Part shown: piece after piece, positions 18,860 through 28,275 of the stretch
Position numbering within the stretch: position 1 is the first letter of the stretch
How the letters are laid out: each line of letters opens with the position of its first letter
NCBI RefSeq assembly: GCF_910585425.1
Contig: NZ_CAJUCP010000010.1
Location: 1-64,000, forward strand
DNA from: an uncultured Acetatifactor sp.
GTDB taxonomy: Bacteria; Bacillota; Clostridia; Lachnospirales; Lachnospiraceae
Direction of reading: 5' to 3'
Length of the DNA stretch: 64,000 nt
Program-made: the position numbers and the translations under genes
The notes under the pieces: model-generated
Databases searched by the model: none
What the model saw: only the letters and a program-made list of their open reading frames with translations
Told to the model about the DNA's origin: nothing

Positions 18860-20239
18860 TTATATCTCAAATTCCCGGAATTCGTCCTGTATTTCTTCGT
18901 CCGGAATCCCTCCCTTGGCCATCTCAAAACTGTTGTCCCCGAGAATCTGCGAGACAGTCTTCTGGGGATTCTGGTGCAGGATATTGATTAGTTCGATAAA
19001 GTCACGGATAATCTCACGGGGCGTGATATGAGTCTCGGCACCCACGCGGTTATATTCTACCGTCAGAAAATATACCAGATCCTCCTGAGTCAGTGCCGGA
19101 GTATAATTGTACAGCTGGGCATGAATGTTCTGCAGTTTCTCCACAAGGATGTACATTTCCTCCTGGGTCAGCATCTGGAGCCGGATGATGGGGGCGGACA
19201 TATCCTTTACATCCGCTGTGGCGAAATGTCCCTCAGCCAGCCGGGAGCGCAGCGCCTCATAGCTGAACACACCCTTATATTTGTCCTCAATGCACTGGGG
19301 CGTGCCTCCCATGAGGAAGCCGATGTGCTGGGCTTTTCCCTGGAGCACATCATTGTACATGGTGAGTATTTTTTCATAATTATTGGCCCTGGTGATGGAA
19401 TTGGGTATCTTGAAGATATTGACCAGCTCATCTATGATGACCAGCATCCCCTTATATCCCGCCCCCACCAGGAAGGCTGCAAAAATCTTCAGGAAATCGT
19501 ACCATGTCTCGTCTGTCACGATGAAATTGATGCCCAAATCCGCCTTGGCTTCCTTTCGGGTGGGATATTCTCCCCGAAACCATCTGAGCACATTGGATTT
19601 CAGGGCCGCGTCATCCTCCCTGTAGGCTTTCCAATAGAGAACCACCGCTTTGGCGAACTCGAAACCGTTCACCATTCCCTCCAGGGAACCTGCCACGGCA
19701 TAAATCTGCCGCTCCACCTCTCTGTCGAATTCTGCCGAAGAATCCGCCTCCGCCATGTCTCCTGCGGCTGACTTTTCCCGGCTCCGGACATTTTCTTTTT
19801 CTTCCGCAGGAAGCCGCGTTCTGACCGACATCTGGATGCCGGAAATCCATTTCTCCAATATCAGCGGAAGCGCGCCTCCGTCCGGCTTTGACTTGGTGGA
19901 CAGATTCTTGATCAGCTCCTTATAAGTAGCCAGCCCCTGTCCCTTGGTCCCGGCAAATCTCCGCTCCGGCGAAAGATCCGCGTCCACCACGGCAAAGCCT
20001 TTGGCTGTGGCATAGTTGCGGATCGTCTGGAGCAGGAAGCTCTTCCCGCTGCCGTATTTCCCCACGATAAAGCGGAAAGACGCGCCGCCCTCCTCAATCA
20101 TTTCAATATCATGCAGGATCGCGGCGATTTCCTGTGTACGGCCCACCGTAATATATTCCAGCCCCGCTCTGGGCACCACGCCGCCCTTTAAGGCATTGAT
20201 CAGAATATTGGCTATTCTTGTAGGTACCTGCTTTGTCAT
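18860..20239 (-). CDS. sngB: P-loop ATPase (BrxD/DUF2791-like), Shango SngB-like
   Basis: 459-residue ATPase. Walker A is FIVGKYGSGKSFLLQ; Walker B is GMLVIIDELVNIFKI; the C-terminal region (LTQEEMYILVEKL, ITPREIIRDFIELIN) is typical of the DUF2791/BrxD group. Its ATG overlaps the TGA of the TerB gene (ATGA, 20236-20239), so the two are translationally coupled. Expected to work with the TerB protein and the helicase as an anti-phage complex. The same ATPase family occurs in BREX, but no BREX methylase, PglZ or BrxC gene is in the window. Confidence 0.85.
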   Translation of the reverse strand: MTKQVPTRIANILINALKGGVVPRAGLEYITVGRTQEIAAILHDIEMIEEGGASFRFIVGKYGSGKSFLLQTIRNYATAKGFAVVDADLSPERRFAGTKGQGLATYKELIKNLSTKSKPDGGALPLILEKWISGIQMSVRTRLPAEEKENVRSREKSAAGDMAEADSSAEFDREVERQIYAVAGSLEGMVNGFEFAKAVVLYWKAYREDDAALKSNVLRWFRGEYPTRKEAKADLGINFIVTDETWYDFLKIFAAFLVGAGYKGMLVIIDELVNIFKIPNSITRANNYEKILTMYNDVLQGKAQHIGFLMGGTPQCIEDKYKGVFSYEALRSRLAEGHFATADVKDMSAPIIRLQMLTQEEMYILVEKLQNIHAQLYNYTPALTQEDLVYFLTVEYNRVGAETHITPREIIRDFIELINILHQNPQKTVSQILGDNSFEMAKGGIPDEEIQDEFREFEI

Positions 20240-22254
20240 AGGGATTCCACCATCTCCTTTACTCGCTCTCTGTAGTCGTCGTATAGTTCAAATCCATCGT
20301 CCAGGATGCTGTCGCCGATGGAGTCCATGGCCTTTTCGTTGATGCCGTCCATCAGCACCTCCAGCATGACGTCCTGGCTGTCGGCGAAAGGCCTCAGGTT
20401 CGTCTCACCATCCGCTACCAGCTTAAGGGCTTTTCTCTCTGTCTCTGACAGCGCTTCTCTTAGACTTTCCCAAGGGGATGCCGGCCCGCTGCTTCCAAAA
20501 GATATTTCTTCACATAAGGCTTCTCTATTCCGCGTCAGATCATTATCTGCTCCAGAAAGCGGCTCTATTCCGGCAGACTGCCCGGTCTCCGCAAGCAGTC
20601 CTCTCCCGGAAGCCTGACCCCCTCTGCCCTGGTCGGAATCCTCTTTCCCGAACAAAGCAACAGTCTGCAGCGGCTCCTCCGGGACTATCAGCCTCTCCTG
20701 TGTCGCCATTGCCTCCTGCCGGATTTTTTCCAGGGAAGCATTGTCCACCTTGACTACCGTCTTCGTGGCCTCCCTATAGAATTCCTCCACCGCAGCCGTG
20801 ACGGTTTCCTCCAGGGATATCCCGTCCTTTCGCAGCTCGTCCGCCATCACAGGGCTTAAGGCATCCGGATTCGCGGTCAGCTTATGCTTATATTTCGTCA
20901 GCCGCCGCAGGACGGACTCCATCTGCTTCAGACAATAGCCCAGCAGCCGCTTCCCGCTCTCCGTGGTGATCATGGCGCTGAATGTCCAGCGGTTCTGGCT
21001 GCACAGGTAAACCTCCTTCTCCGACAGCACCACCCGCCTGTCGGCCTGCCTTGCCGCCGGATAGAACAGCGCCCCCTGAAACGGCGTCCACGCCGCCATG
21101 CTCCGGGTAGGCTGGAAGATGTATTCCTCCAGATCCGCATGGCAGCCGCTGAAAGCCTTGCGCAGCCTGTCCATAGTAAAATAGAAGCAGTCCTGCACCA
21201 GCGCCCTGTTCTCTTCCGTATAAAAATTGGATTTCCTGATGTCGTATTTCGATATGGTGCAATATAAATCGAACTTATCTTCTGGATCGGCCAGCTTGGG
21301 ATAGTACGCCTCCAGACCGTTCTCCCCGATGAACTCCCGGAACGGCCTGGGAAGCTCATAATAGATATGGTAGTCCTTCAGCCATTTTACCACATACTTG
21401 TCCAGGGACGCGTCATAGACCCGGTAGGCATCCCAGAAAAGCATCAGCCTCTCCAGGCCATCCTCGGGGCCTTCCACGCCGATATTGTTCAACAGCTCAT
21501 AAATATACAAAAAAGCGTATGACGTAGAGGTCTGCTGGATATTCCCCTGGCGCACCTGTGTCCTCCAGGTAAAGTATGTCCGCAATTGCCCGTACCCCAT
21601 CATCTGGTAATTGGGGAAATAGGCGGAGTAGGGAAGGCTCTTCCCGCAGTCGTCCTCAAAATCCTTCATGAACATGCCCTGCCGGTAAAAGAGCCTGGAA
21701 TTCTCCTGCTGAATCCTCTTGTCATAGAACCTGGAATTGCCAAAGGTCAGGACCCTGCTCTCCCTGGCGATGTCCCGCATCTGGTTGAAGCGCTCCCGCA
21801 CGGGGTCCGACTCCCTGGCCGCTTCCTGGGCTCCCGCGGAAATCTCTTCCCTCTGCGCTTCCCGGCTCCGGTCAGTCTTCAGCACGAACTTCCCCACACC
21901 GGGCATGGGGCAGGAGTCATATTCAATCTCGTAGTATGGGGCTTCCTCCGGGAAGACATCGGGCGCAGGCTTTGGGAGCGGCGCGTTTTTCCCCCGGGGA
22001 ATCCGCTCGCCTCCCGGAAGCCTCTCTTTCCCGGGCTGTCCGCTTTCCCTGAAAGCCCCTTCCTCCATAGAATGCGCTTCTTCCATGGAATGTTCTTCTT
22101 CCATGGAATGCTCCTCTTCCATGGCAGGCCTCTGAATCTCCTCAAATATCTGAAACGCTTCAAATTCCCTTGGAATGCTCTTCTTCCATTCGTACTTTCC
22201 CATCTCTTCCCCCGACACACCCGGCCTGTCAAATGCTCCAAACATTTGTTCCAT
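20236..22254 (-). CDS. sngA: TerB-N/TerB-C domain protein, Shango SngA-like
   Basis: About 672 residues. The TerB-N region carries YGQLRTYFTWRTQVRQGNI and SYAFLYIYELLNNIGVEGPE; the C-terminal third carries the TerB-C pattern (LSETERKALKLVADGETN, FADSQDVMLEVLMDGINE, DDYRERVKEMVESL). It is the first gene of the operon. The start is uncertain: ATG at 22254 has no good ribosome site; ATG at 22203 (MGKYEWKK) has GGGGG nearby; the frame stays open to 22281. Near the N-terminus an in-frame 18-bp minisatellite encodes MEEEHS copies, and an Arg/Pro/Gly-rich low-complexity stretch follows, so the N-terminus is poorly conserved sequence. Confidence 0.82.
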   Translation of the reverse strand: MEQMFGAFDRPGVSGEEMGKYEWKKSIPREFEAFQIFEEIQRPAMEEEHSMEEEHSMEEAHSMEEGAFRESGQPGKERLPGGERIPRGKNAPLPKPAPDVFPEEAPYYEIEYDSCPMPGVGKFVLKTDRSREAQREEISAGAQEAARESDPVRERFNQMRDIARESRVLTFGNSRFYDKRIQQENSRLFYRQGMFMKDFEDDCGKSLPYSAYFPNYQMMGYGQLRTYFTWRTQVRQGNIQQTSTSYAFLYIYELLNNIGVEGPEDGLERLMLFWDAYRVYDASLDKYVVKWLKDYHIYYELPRPFREFIGENGLEAYYPKLADPEDKFDLYCTISKYDIRKSNFYTEENRALVQDCFYFTMDRLRKAFSGCHADLEEYIFQPTRSMAAWTPFQGALFYPAARQADRRVVLSEKEVYLCSQNRWTFSAMITTESGKRLLGYCLKQMESVLRRLTKYKHKLTANPDALSPVMADELRKDGISLEETVTAAVEEFYREATKTVVKVDNASLEKIRQEAMATQERLIVPEEPLQTVALFGKEDSDQGRGGQASGRGLLAETGQSAGIEPLSGADNDLTRNREALCEEISFGSSGPASPWESLREALSETERKALKLVADGETNLRPFADSQDVMLEVLMDGINEKAMDSIGDSILDDGFELYDDYRERVKEMVESL
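22064..22117. repeat. 18-bp minisatellite (MEEEHS), 3 copies within sngA
   Basis: Three tandem 18-bp units of the form TCCATGGAATGCTCCTCT with one to three differences each, plus a partial fourth unit. Translated on the minus strand they give MEEEHS/MEEAHS. The same unit recurs at 24718-24777 and 63106-63147. Confidence 0.9.
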
Positions 22255-22320
22255 TGTACCAAAAAGGAAAGGGTTAGTCAATATGCAGCCGTGGATTTTG
22301 CCATTGCCGCCTTCCGGCTC

Positions 22321-24783
22321 CTAATCGCTCCAGGACAATATCCGGGGCCCCTGCTCTCTCCACACCACTGCCCTTCCCGGCTCAGCGCAGGAGAGCTCCG
22401 CCCATCTCTCCGGGCTGCCCGCCTCCTGACCGTCCACCTCCAGAATCACGTCCCGCTCCCGAAATCCCCGTCTCCGCCACTTGCTCTCCCCGGAAATCCT
22501 GATCACCAGAAGCCCTTTTTCCTCATACATCCCTGTGGCGGACATTTCCTCCAGGCCCCGAAGCGGCTTCAGCAGCATTCCGGCGTCATCCCACGCCGTT
22601 TCGGCCACAGGGCCCTCCGTACCGCCCTCCCGCAGCATATCGAAGACGGAAGGCGCCTTCGCCTTCAGGCGCAGATCCGTCACGCCGCAGTCCTGCACCT
22701 TTAGCTGCTCAATGCCAAGGCGGTCGAGAATGTCCTCCTCCAAAATCCGAATGCCCTCCCCCTCGCCGCAGCGAAACCGGAAGCCCGCGCACAGGGAATG
22801 GCTGTCCATGCCCGATTTCTCCCGCAGCTCCCCAGCTGTCCGCCCATCTCCTTCTCCGTAGAGAAGATTATGGTCAAAGGATTCCCCCCAGCCCTTCAAG
22901 CCGATGTCGGCATATGGCCTGAAAATAATGTTCCTCTCGAAGACATCCCGGCTGTCCTCGAACCACACATGGGGATGGAAGGTGTTGTGCAGCATCACAT
23001 TGTTGACTACGCGTCTGCAAACACCCTCCCGGTTCTTGATACCGCCCCGAAGGCACAGATTCCCCCTAATCAGGTAATTCGAGGAACCGTCGTCCAGGTC
23101 GATGTCCCATCCGTTGGCGCATTCGAACACATTGTCCCTGATGATTACGGTCTTCACGGCATCCAGAAGGGGCATGTCTGGATCCCTCCGCAGGGTTTCC
23201 TCCATCTTATCATACCGGTAGTCCCAATACCTGTCCCGCCCCCAGGAGTTGAAGGCTCCATGATCCTGGGTCTCCCGGACCGTATGGAAGACGGCGTTCT
23301 TCTCTATCACATGGCCGCCCCAGGTGCCGTCGCAGAGATTGATGCCCGCCCTGGGCACGTCCCATATGGTATTGTGGACGATTTCGATTTCCTCGCAGGC
23401 GGTGAGGCTGACTCCGGCGCTCTGCTTTTCCACCCTGCCGTTGCGGCACAGCAGATTCCCCTCCACCCGGCAGTCCGCCGGATAATCCGCGGCAGCCGGC
23501 CCGGGAGCCGTATCCCTTGGGCCCTCCTCATGGACGCTTTCGTAGCCGAACAGAGGGCTCCTCACCGCCCCCGCGTCCCCCGCCATAAGGATGGCGTTGG
23601 CCCCTGCGTCCGCTATCTCGCATCCCCGGATCAGCACGTCCCGATTGTACCTGCTGATCATGATGCCATTTCCTCCCACCTCCAGTATCTCGCAGTCCAG
23701 GAAGGATATATGCTCCGTCCCCTCCAGGAAGACGGCCCCGCCCCTGTAGATGCACCAGTCGCTGCGGAACACCGGCTCCATCTCCTCCAGGAAGGTCCGC
23801 CCCGCATGCCGGAATCCGATGCCGGAGAACACAAGATACCGCACCGGCTCCCCTGCTGTCCCCTGAAGGGTCAGGAGATTCTTCAGGCCCGCCACTTCGT
23901 AGACGGAACGGGCCATATCCTCCCCCTGAGGCGGATAGTAGTACAGATATCCCTCCCTGCCGTCATAGTACCACTCCTCCGGGCTGTCCAGCTCCTCGAA
24001 GATATTCTCGATGAACCGGATTTCCCTGTGCATTTCGGAAGGCCTGTTGTTCTGCCATCCCCCCTCATATTCCAGCTGCCCGTCCTCCGCCCTGCCCGTG
24101 ACCCGATAATGCATGTCGCCCCATAGCGCCTGATGCATGGCGTGGATATATCCTCCCCGGGGATTGGCGTAGCGGCCAGTCCTCTCCCTTGAGAGGCAAT
24201 CCGCCGAATATCCCTGGAAATACCGGACCGACTCGTCATAATTCGGGTATCTGGCCAGGATTTTCTTCTTACCGTTCACGAAAAACTGGTCGAAGCTTTG
24301 GCCTTTTTCCATGGCCGTCCTGTAGATTCCCCCCGACACCTGCTCCCAGCGGGGATAAATGCGCCTCCCTCCGCTGATCACCGCATTGCCGCATCCCCTG
24401 TAGACCACCGGCTGCCGCGCCGTTCCGGAATCCTCCGGCGTAAACACCAGCGGCTGTTCCAGATAATAGGTCCCCTCTGCCAGATTGACGGTGACCCCTC
24501 TCCCGTCTTCCCTCACGGCCGCTCTGGCCAGCATGGCCGCTTTCTCGATGGACCGCACCGGACGGCCCTCGCTTCCGTCCCAGCCGTCGTCCCCATGATT
24601 CGAGACATAAATCTGCGTCCTGTCCTCCGTCTGCCACCTGCCCTGATATCCCTCTGCAAGTCCTTCGTATCCCTTCCAGGCCATCCGTCTGTCCTCCGTC
24701 TTCTTGGATTGCTCTTCTTCCATGGAATGCTCTTCTTCCATGGAATGCTCTTCTTCCATGGAATGCTCTTCTTCCATTTTCAT
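22321..24783 (-). CDS. Right-handed parallel beta-helix protein, GH141-like, with C-terminal PDZ-like domain
   Basis: 820 residues without a signal peptide. The opening IYVSNHGDDGWDGSEGRPV is the common start of bacterial parallel beta-helix glycosidases (GH141-type) and lyases; repeated short beta-helix turns follow (ISFLDCEILEVGGNGIMISR, VLIRGCEIADAGANAI, IVHNTIWDVPRAGINL). The last ~70 residues (FRERDVILEVDGQEAG) look like a PDZ-type domain. GH141 includes alpha-L-fucosidases acting on pectin side chains, which would suit the two GH29 genes next door; this is inference. The start at 24783 has no clear ribosome site and lies inside four MEEEHS repeat units, so the original start may have been altered by repeat expansion. 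Confidence 0.75.
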   Translation of the reverse strand: MKMEEEHSMEEEHSMEEEHSMEEEQSKKTEDRRMAWKGYEGLAEGYQGRWQTEDRTQIYVSNHGDDGWDGSEGRPVRSIEKAAMLARAAVREDGRGVTVNLAEGTYYLEQPLVFTPEDSGTARQPVVYRGCGNAVISGGRRIYPRWEQVSGGIYRTAMEKGQSFDQFFVNGKKKILARYPNYDESVRYFQGYSADCLSRERTGRYANPRGGYIHAMHQALWGDMHYRVTGRAEDGQLEYEGGWQNNRPSEMHREIRFIENIFEELDSPEEWYYDGREGYLYYYPPQGEDMARSVYEVAGLKNLLTLQGTAGEPVRYLVFSGIGFRHAGRTFLEEMEPVFRSDWCIYRGGAVFLEGTEHISFLDCEILEVGGNGIMISRYNRDVLIRGCEIADAGANAILMAGDAGAVRSPLFGYESVHEEGPRDTAPGPAAADYPADCRVEGNLLCRNGRVEKQSAGVSLTACEEIEIVHNTIWDVPRAGINLCDGTWGGHVIEKNAVFHTVRETQDHGAFNSWGRDRYWDYRYDKMEETLRRDPDMPLLDAVKTVIIRDNVFECANGWDIDLDDGSSNYLIRGNLCLRGGIKNREGVCRRVVNNVMLHNTFHPHVWFEDSRDVFERNIIFRPYADIGLKGWGESFDHNLLYGEGDGRTAGELREKSGMDSHSLCAGFRFRCGEGEGIRILEEDILDRLGIEQLKVQDCGVTDLRLKAKAPSVFDMLREGGTEGPVAETAWDDAGMLLKPLRGLEEMSATGMYEEKGLLVIRISGESKWRRRGFRERDVILEVDGQEAGSPERWAELSCAEPGRAVVWREQGPRILSWSD
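24718..24777. repeat. 18-bp minisatellite (MEEEHS), 3 exact copies at the 5' end of the beta-helix gene
   Basis: TTCCATGGAATGCTCTTC is repeated three times exactly (24718-24735, 24736-24753, 24754-24771), followed by a partial unit and preceded by one decayed unit. It forms the first residues of the beta-helix gene (MEEEHS repeated). Confidence 0.92.
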
Positions 24784-24920
24784 AGCTGAAACAAAGAGGG
24801 CCGCCCGCCAGGAAAAGCATGTCCTTCTGTACAGTTTCCCTGACGCGGCAGCCCGCCTGTCTTCTATTGTAACATATGTGCCGGGAAAACGGCATCCTTT
24901 TTTACGCCTTAAGGCATATA

Positions 24921-26216
24921 TTACCTGTAAATGGTCATTTCTTTTATGACAGGAGTGTCATCTGCCTGTTCTATCTTCAGCCGCACCCCGCCAATCTCCC
25001 GGTTCAGGGGAACGATTCTCTTGTGGCCGATGCAGCGGGCGCTGAAGAATTCTTCCCAGCCTTCTGATGTGAGTATCTCCACCGTAAAGCGCCTAACATT
25101 CTCCCCGTAATGGATATCCTCCATGATCACCAGATGCCTGACCTGCTCCGGGCTCTCCAGAAGAAGCTCAAATTCCGTGCCTGTGCCCCTGCATGTGGCC
25201 GCAGGATCCCGGTACAGGTCCCTCACCAGCCGCCCGAACTCCCGGAACTGTTCCGCGTCCTCAAAATGGCCCCTCTTGCTGATGCACATGCCCATCAGCA
25301 GATTGGAATTGCGACCCACGGAAGTGATGTAGCGCTCCAGCAGCTCCTCCGGCGCATACACCAGATGCTCCTCGCCCTCCGCCCAGCACCAGCCGCCTCC
25401 GAAGGCCTCCTGCTTCCGGTTGCCCATGTCCGTCTCCGCGGGGATCCAATACTTTCCGCCCGGCTTTCCCACGCCGATTGCATCGTCCTCCTCCGTGCCG
25501 CCGAAGCCGCAGGTATTGTTGTCAGAGGTGGACCAGCAGTCCATGGGGGCCAGCCCTCTCTCGTTCCCCACCCAGCGCAGGTTCTGGAAATGCTCCTTGG
25601 GCCCCTGGAAGCAGATGGCCCGGGGCTGGTACTTCCGAATCAGGCCCACCACGTCCGGCCCGCCCAGCTCATGTGGGATGACGCCTCCGTCGAACCAGAT
25701 TTCGAACAGCTCCCCGTAATTGCCCCAGATTTCCGCCAGCTGGCGCTCCACCATGCGGACATATTCCTGGTATTCGGCAGAGCGGTAATCCATCTTCTTT
25801 GAATCATTGATACCGTAATAGCCATTGCATCCCGTGGAATAATACAGTCCCGGCTTGATGCCGTACTTTTTGCAGGATGCGATGAAGTCCTTCACGATGT
25901 CCGCCCGGCCGTCCCGGTAAGGGGAACCCGCCATGGAATAGTCGTTCTCCCCGGTGGGCCACATGGAAAATCCGGTCACATGGTTGGTCACGAACACCGC
26001 GTACTTTGCCCCCATGCTGGCCGCAGCCTCCAGCCACTGATCCGTGTTCTCGTCTGTGGGGGCAAAGTCCCTTGCAGGCATTTTGTCCGGGGAGCATTTC
26101 CACAGATTCATGGGAATCTCCGGGTGGTAGGTCTCCATGCAGTGGTGGATGATGACACCCATCTCCATATTCGCCCATTCCTCCTGCTTCGGCGTGGGCA
26201 GCGGTTTCTGTCTCAT
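24921..26216 (-). CDS. GH29-like alpha-L-fucosidase
   Basis: 431 residues, intracellular. The barrel shows the GH29 pattern: FVTNHVTGFSMWPTGENDYS, GIKPGLYYSTGCNGYYG, and ELFEIWFDGG, in which the Asp is the expected nucleophile. A short C-terminal beta-sandwich follows. Two in-frame ATGs exist (26222 and 26216); AGGAGG is 2 nt from the first and 8 nt from the second, so I take 26216. It directly follows the importer permease genes in the same direction (43-nt gap) and likely cleaves fucose from what they import. Diverged from the second GH29 at 30348. Confidence 0.87.
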   Translation of the reverse strand: MRQKPLPTPKQEEWANMEMGVIIHHCMETYHPEIPMNLWKCSPDKMPARDFAPTDENTDQWLEAAASMGAKYAVFVTNHVTGFSMWPTGENDYSMAGSPYRDGRADIVKDFIASCKKYGIKPGLYYSTGCNGYYGINDSKKMDYRSAEYQEYVRMVERQLAEIWGNYGELFEIWFDGGVIPHELGGPDVVGLIRKYQPRAICFQGPKEHFQNLRWVGNERGLAPMDCWSTSDNNTCGFGGTEEDDAIGVGKPGGKYWIPAETDMGNRKQEAFGGGWCWAEGEEHLVYAPEELLERYITSVGRNSNLLMGMCISKRGHFEDAEQFREFGRLVRDLYRDPAATCRGTGTEFELLLESPEQVRHLVIMEDIHYGENVRRFTVEILTSEGWEEFFSARCIGHKRIVPLNREIGGVRLKIEQADDTPVIKEMTIYR

Positions 26217-26258
26217 AGCCATAACCTCCTGTTCTCAGCAGCAATAATTTTAGATTTC

Positions 26259-27161
26259 TTAGCCCTTCACAGCCCCCAGCATGATTCCCTTCGAGAAGTA
26301 CTTCTGCATGAAGGGATACACCAGGAATATGGGGATGACCGTGATGACCGTAATCGTCATGCGCACGCCCATGGGCGTCAGCAGCTGGCTGGCGGCTCCC
26401 ATCTGGTGGATCGCGCTGGTGTCGCCCTGCTGGAGCATCTTCGTCAGCTCCTGGGTGGAGTTGAGGAATTTATACAGCAGATACTGCAGGGTATTCAGGC
26501 TGGTGTCCGACACATACAGGTAATTGTCCATATAGGAGTTCCACTGCCCCACTGCCGTAAAGGTGGCGATGGTTGCCACGATGGGCTTGCTCAGGGGCAG
26601 GATGATATAACGGTAGACCGTGAACGCCCCTGCGCCGTCCAGTACGGCCGACTCCTCCAGGGAGGCAGGCAGCTGCTCCACGAAGGTCTTCACCAGTATC
26701 ACATTGTAGGCGGACACCACCCCGGGCAGAATGTACACCCAGAAGGTATTCACCAGCTTGTAGGCGCTGATCGTCAGGTATGTAGGAATCAGGCCGCCGC
26801 TGACATACATGGTGACCACCAGCGCACGGTACAGGAACTTCCTGGCGGGCAGCTCCTCCTTGCTGAACAGATAGCCCATGAAGGTACAGGCAAATACGGA
26901 CAGCAATGTCCCCGACAGCGTCCGCGCCACGGAGATGAAGAGCGCGCTTCCGATTCCGTTGAGCTGCATGACCTTCGCAAAATTGTTCAACGAAAAGCCC
27001 TTGAACCAGAATGTCACGCCCGACTGGGCCTGGGTGGCATCGCTCAGGGAGTATATCAAAATGTACCAGAACGGATACAGGCAGATCAGGGCCATCAGCC
27101 CTAATACGATCGTATTCACCACATGAAAGGCTATGCGGGATGGGTGTGTCTTTCGAAACAT
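26259..27161 (-). CDS. Carbohydrate ABC transporter permease, MalG/LplC type
   Basis: 300-residue membrane protein with six predicted spans, EAA-type loop ESAVLDGAGAFTVYRYIILP and the LplC-type end QKYFSKGIMLGAVKG. ATG at 27161 is 8 nt from AGGAGG, which overlaps the stop of the preceding permease; a GTG at 27170 lies inside that ribosome site and is rejected. Second sugar importer of the window, with lipoprotein at 28276. Confidence 0.93.
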   Translation of the reverse strand: MFRKTHPSRIAFHVVNTIVLGLMALICLYPFWYILIYSLSDATQAQSGVTFWFKGFSLNNFAKVMQLNGIGSALFISVARTLSGTLLSVFACTFMGYLFSKEELPARKFLYRALVVTMYVSGGLIPTYLTISAYKLVNTFWVYILPGVVSAYNVILVKTFVEQLPASLEESAVLDGAGAFTVYRYIILPLSKPIVATIATFTAVGQWNSYMDNYLYVSDTSLNTLQYLLYKFLNSTQELTKMLQQGDTSAIHQMGAASQLLTPMGVRMTITVITVIPIFLVYPFMQKYFSKGIMLGAVKG

Positions 27162-27173
27162 ATCTTTCACCTC

Positions 27174-28091
27174 CTAGATAATGCTGTTTCCCCTGATTTT
27201 CTTCGCAAGCTGGTTCGTTCCGAAGATCATCACCAGGGAAATCAGGGACTTGATCATTCCGATGGCCGTACTGTAGGAATAACTCTTATTGATCAGGCCC
27301 AGCCGGTATACATACAGATCCAGAACCTCCAGCCTCTTAAGCGTCACAGGGTTCTGGAAGATAAAATACTGGTCGAAGCCCACGCTGATGAAGTTCCCGA
27401 TGGAGAGCAAAAGCAATACGATGAAAGTCTCCGCGATTCCAGGCAGCGTCACATGGAGCATCTGCTGGAACCGGCCGGCCCCGTCCACGGACGCCGCTTC
27501 ATAGAGCTCCTGAGGGATACCGCTGATGGCGGCCAGGTACACGATGGAGCTCCACCCCAGCCCCTTCCATATCCCCAGGCAGGTCTGGAACCAGTAGACC
27601 GCCGATGTGCTGGAGAGGACATTGGTGGGCTTGCTGATGATGCCCATCCCCATCAGGATTGAATTGATCACGCCCTCTGTGGAGAAAAGGGAGAACGCCA
27701 GTGAGTATACGATTACCCAGCTGATAAAATTCGGAAAAGTGGTAATGCTCTGTACAAATTTAGAAAATCCCTTGTGAGGGACTTCGTTCAGCAGAATGGC
27801 GAATATCATGGGGAGCGGCATCGTGACCAGCCCCAGCACCGCGAAAATCAGGGTGTTCTTGATTACCCTCCACATGTCCACCGTATCCATGAAGAACTGC
27901 CTGAAATATTTCAGCCCCACGAAGTTCTCGGCTGACAGTGAAGAGCCGGGCGTATACTGGAAAAAGGCGATGCTCCATCCGAACAGCGGCACATAGCTGA
28001 ACAGGACCACGAACACCAAAAATGGCAACAGCCAGAGCAAGAGCTTATAGTTCTTTTTCTTTTTATATTGTTTTAAGGCAGCATTTTTCAC
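27174..28091 (-). CDS. Sugar ABC transporter permease, LplB family
   Basis: 305 residues, GTG start at 28091 with AGGAGGGG 5 nt upstream and no alternative ATG. The lysine-rich N-terminus (KQYKKKKNYKLLLW) precedes the first membrane span; the family signature around FSYVPLFGWSIAFFQY and the EAA loop YEAASVDGAGRFQQML are present. Forms an operon with the adjacent permease and lipoprotein. Confidence 0.93.
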   Translation of the reverse strand: MKNAALKQYKKKKNYKLLLWLLPFLVFVVLFSYVPLFGWSIAFFQYTPGSSLSAENFVGLKYFRQFFMDTVDMWRVIKNTLIFAVLGLVTMPLPMIFAILLNEVPHKGFSKFVQSITTFPNFISWVIVYSLAFSLFSTEGVINSILMGMGIISKPTNVLSSTSAVYWFQTCLGIWKGLGWSSIVYLAAISGIPQELYEAASVDGAGRFQQMLHVTLPGIAETFIVLLLLSIGNFISVGFDQYFIFQNPVTLKRLEVLDLYVYRLGLINKSYSYSTAIGMIKSLISLVMIFGTNQLAKKIRGNSII

Positions 28092-28144
28092 AAGACCCCT
28101 CCTTCATAAAATAAATATCCTCTGTGCGAGCCCATGCACAAAAG

Positions 28145-28184
28145 GCTGCGGCGGGGAGCTTCCTGCATGTCCCTCCGCCGCAGC
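28145..28184 (-). terminator. GC-rich hairpin between lipoprotein and permease genes
   Basis: GCTGCGGCGGGGAG at 28145-28158 pairs with TCCCTCCGCCGCAGC at 28170-28184 around an 11-nt loop. It sits in the same place as the hairpin in the first importer (1902-1938) and likely limits read-through from the lipoprotein gene into the permeases. The rest of the 28092-28275 gap holds a decayed CCATGGAATGCTCT repeat unit near 28229. Confidence 0.6.
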
Positions 28185-28275
28185 GCAATCATCGTTGGAA
28201 ATATAGTTCGATACCATTCATGCTTCCATGGAATGCTCTCCTTTCACGGAAAGCATGGAAAGCCCCTCTTCCATA

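Noticed and set aside
14737..22254. BREX system (BrxD-like ATPase with helicase)
   Set aside because: No PglX methylase, PglZ, BrxC or BrxL; TerB protein plus ATPase plus helicase fits Shango instead.
24718..24777. CRISPR array from 18-bp repeats
   Set aside because: Units are contiguous without spacers, in frame, and no cas genes are present.
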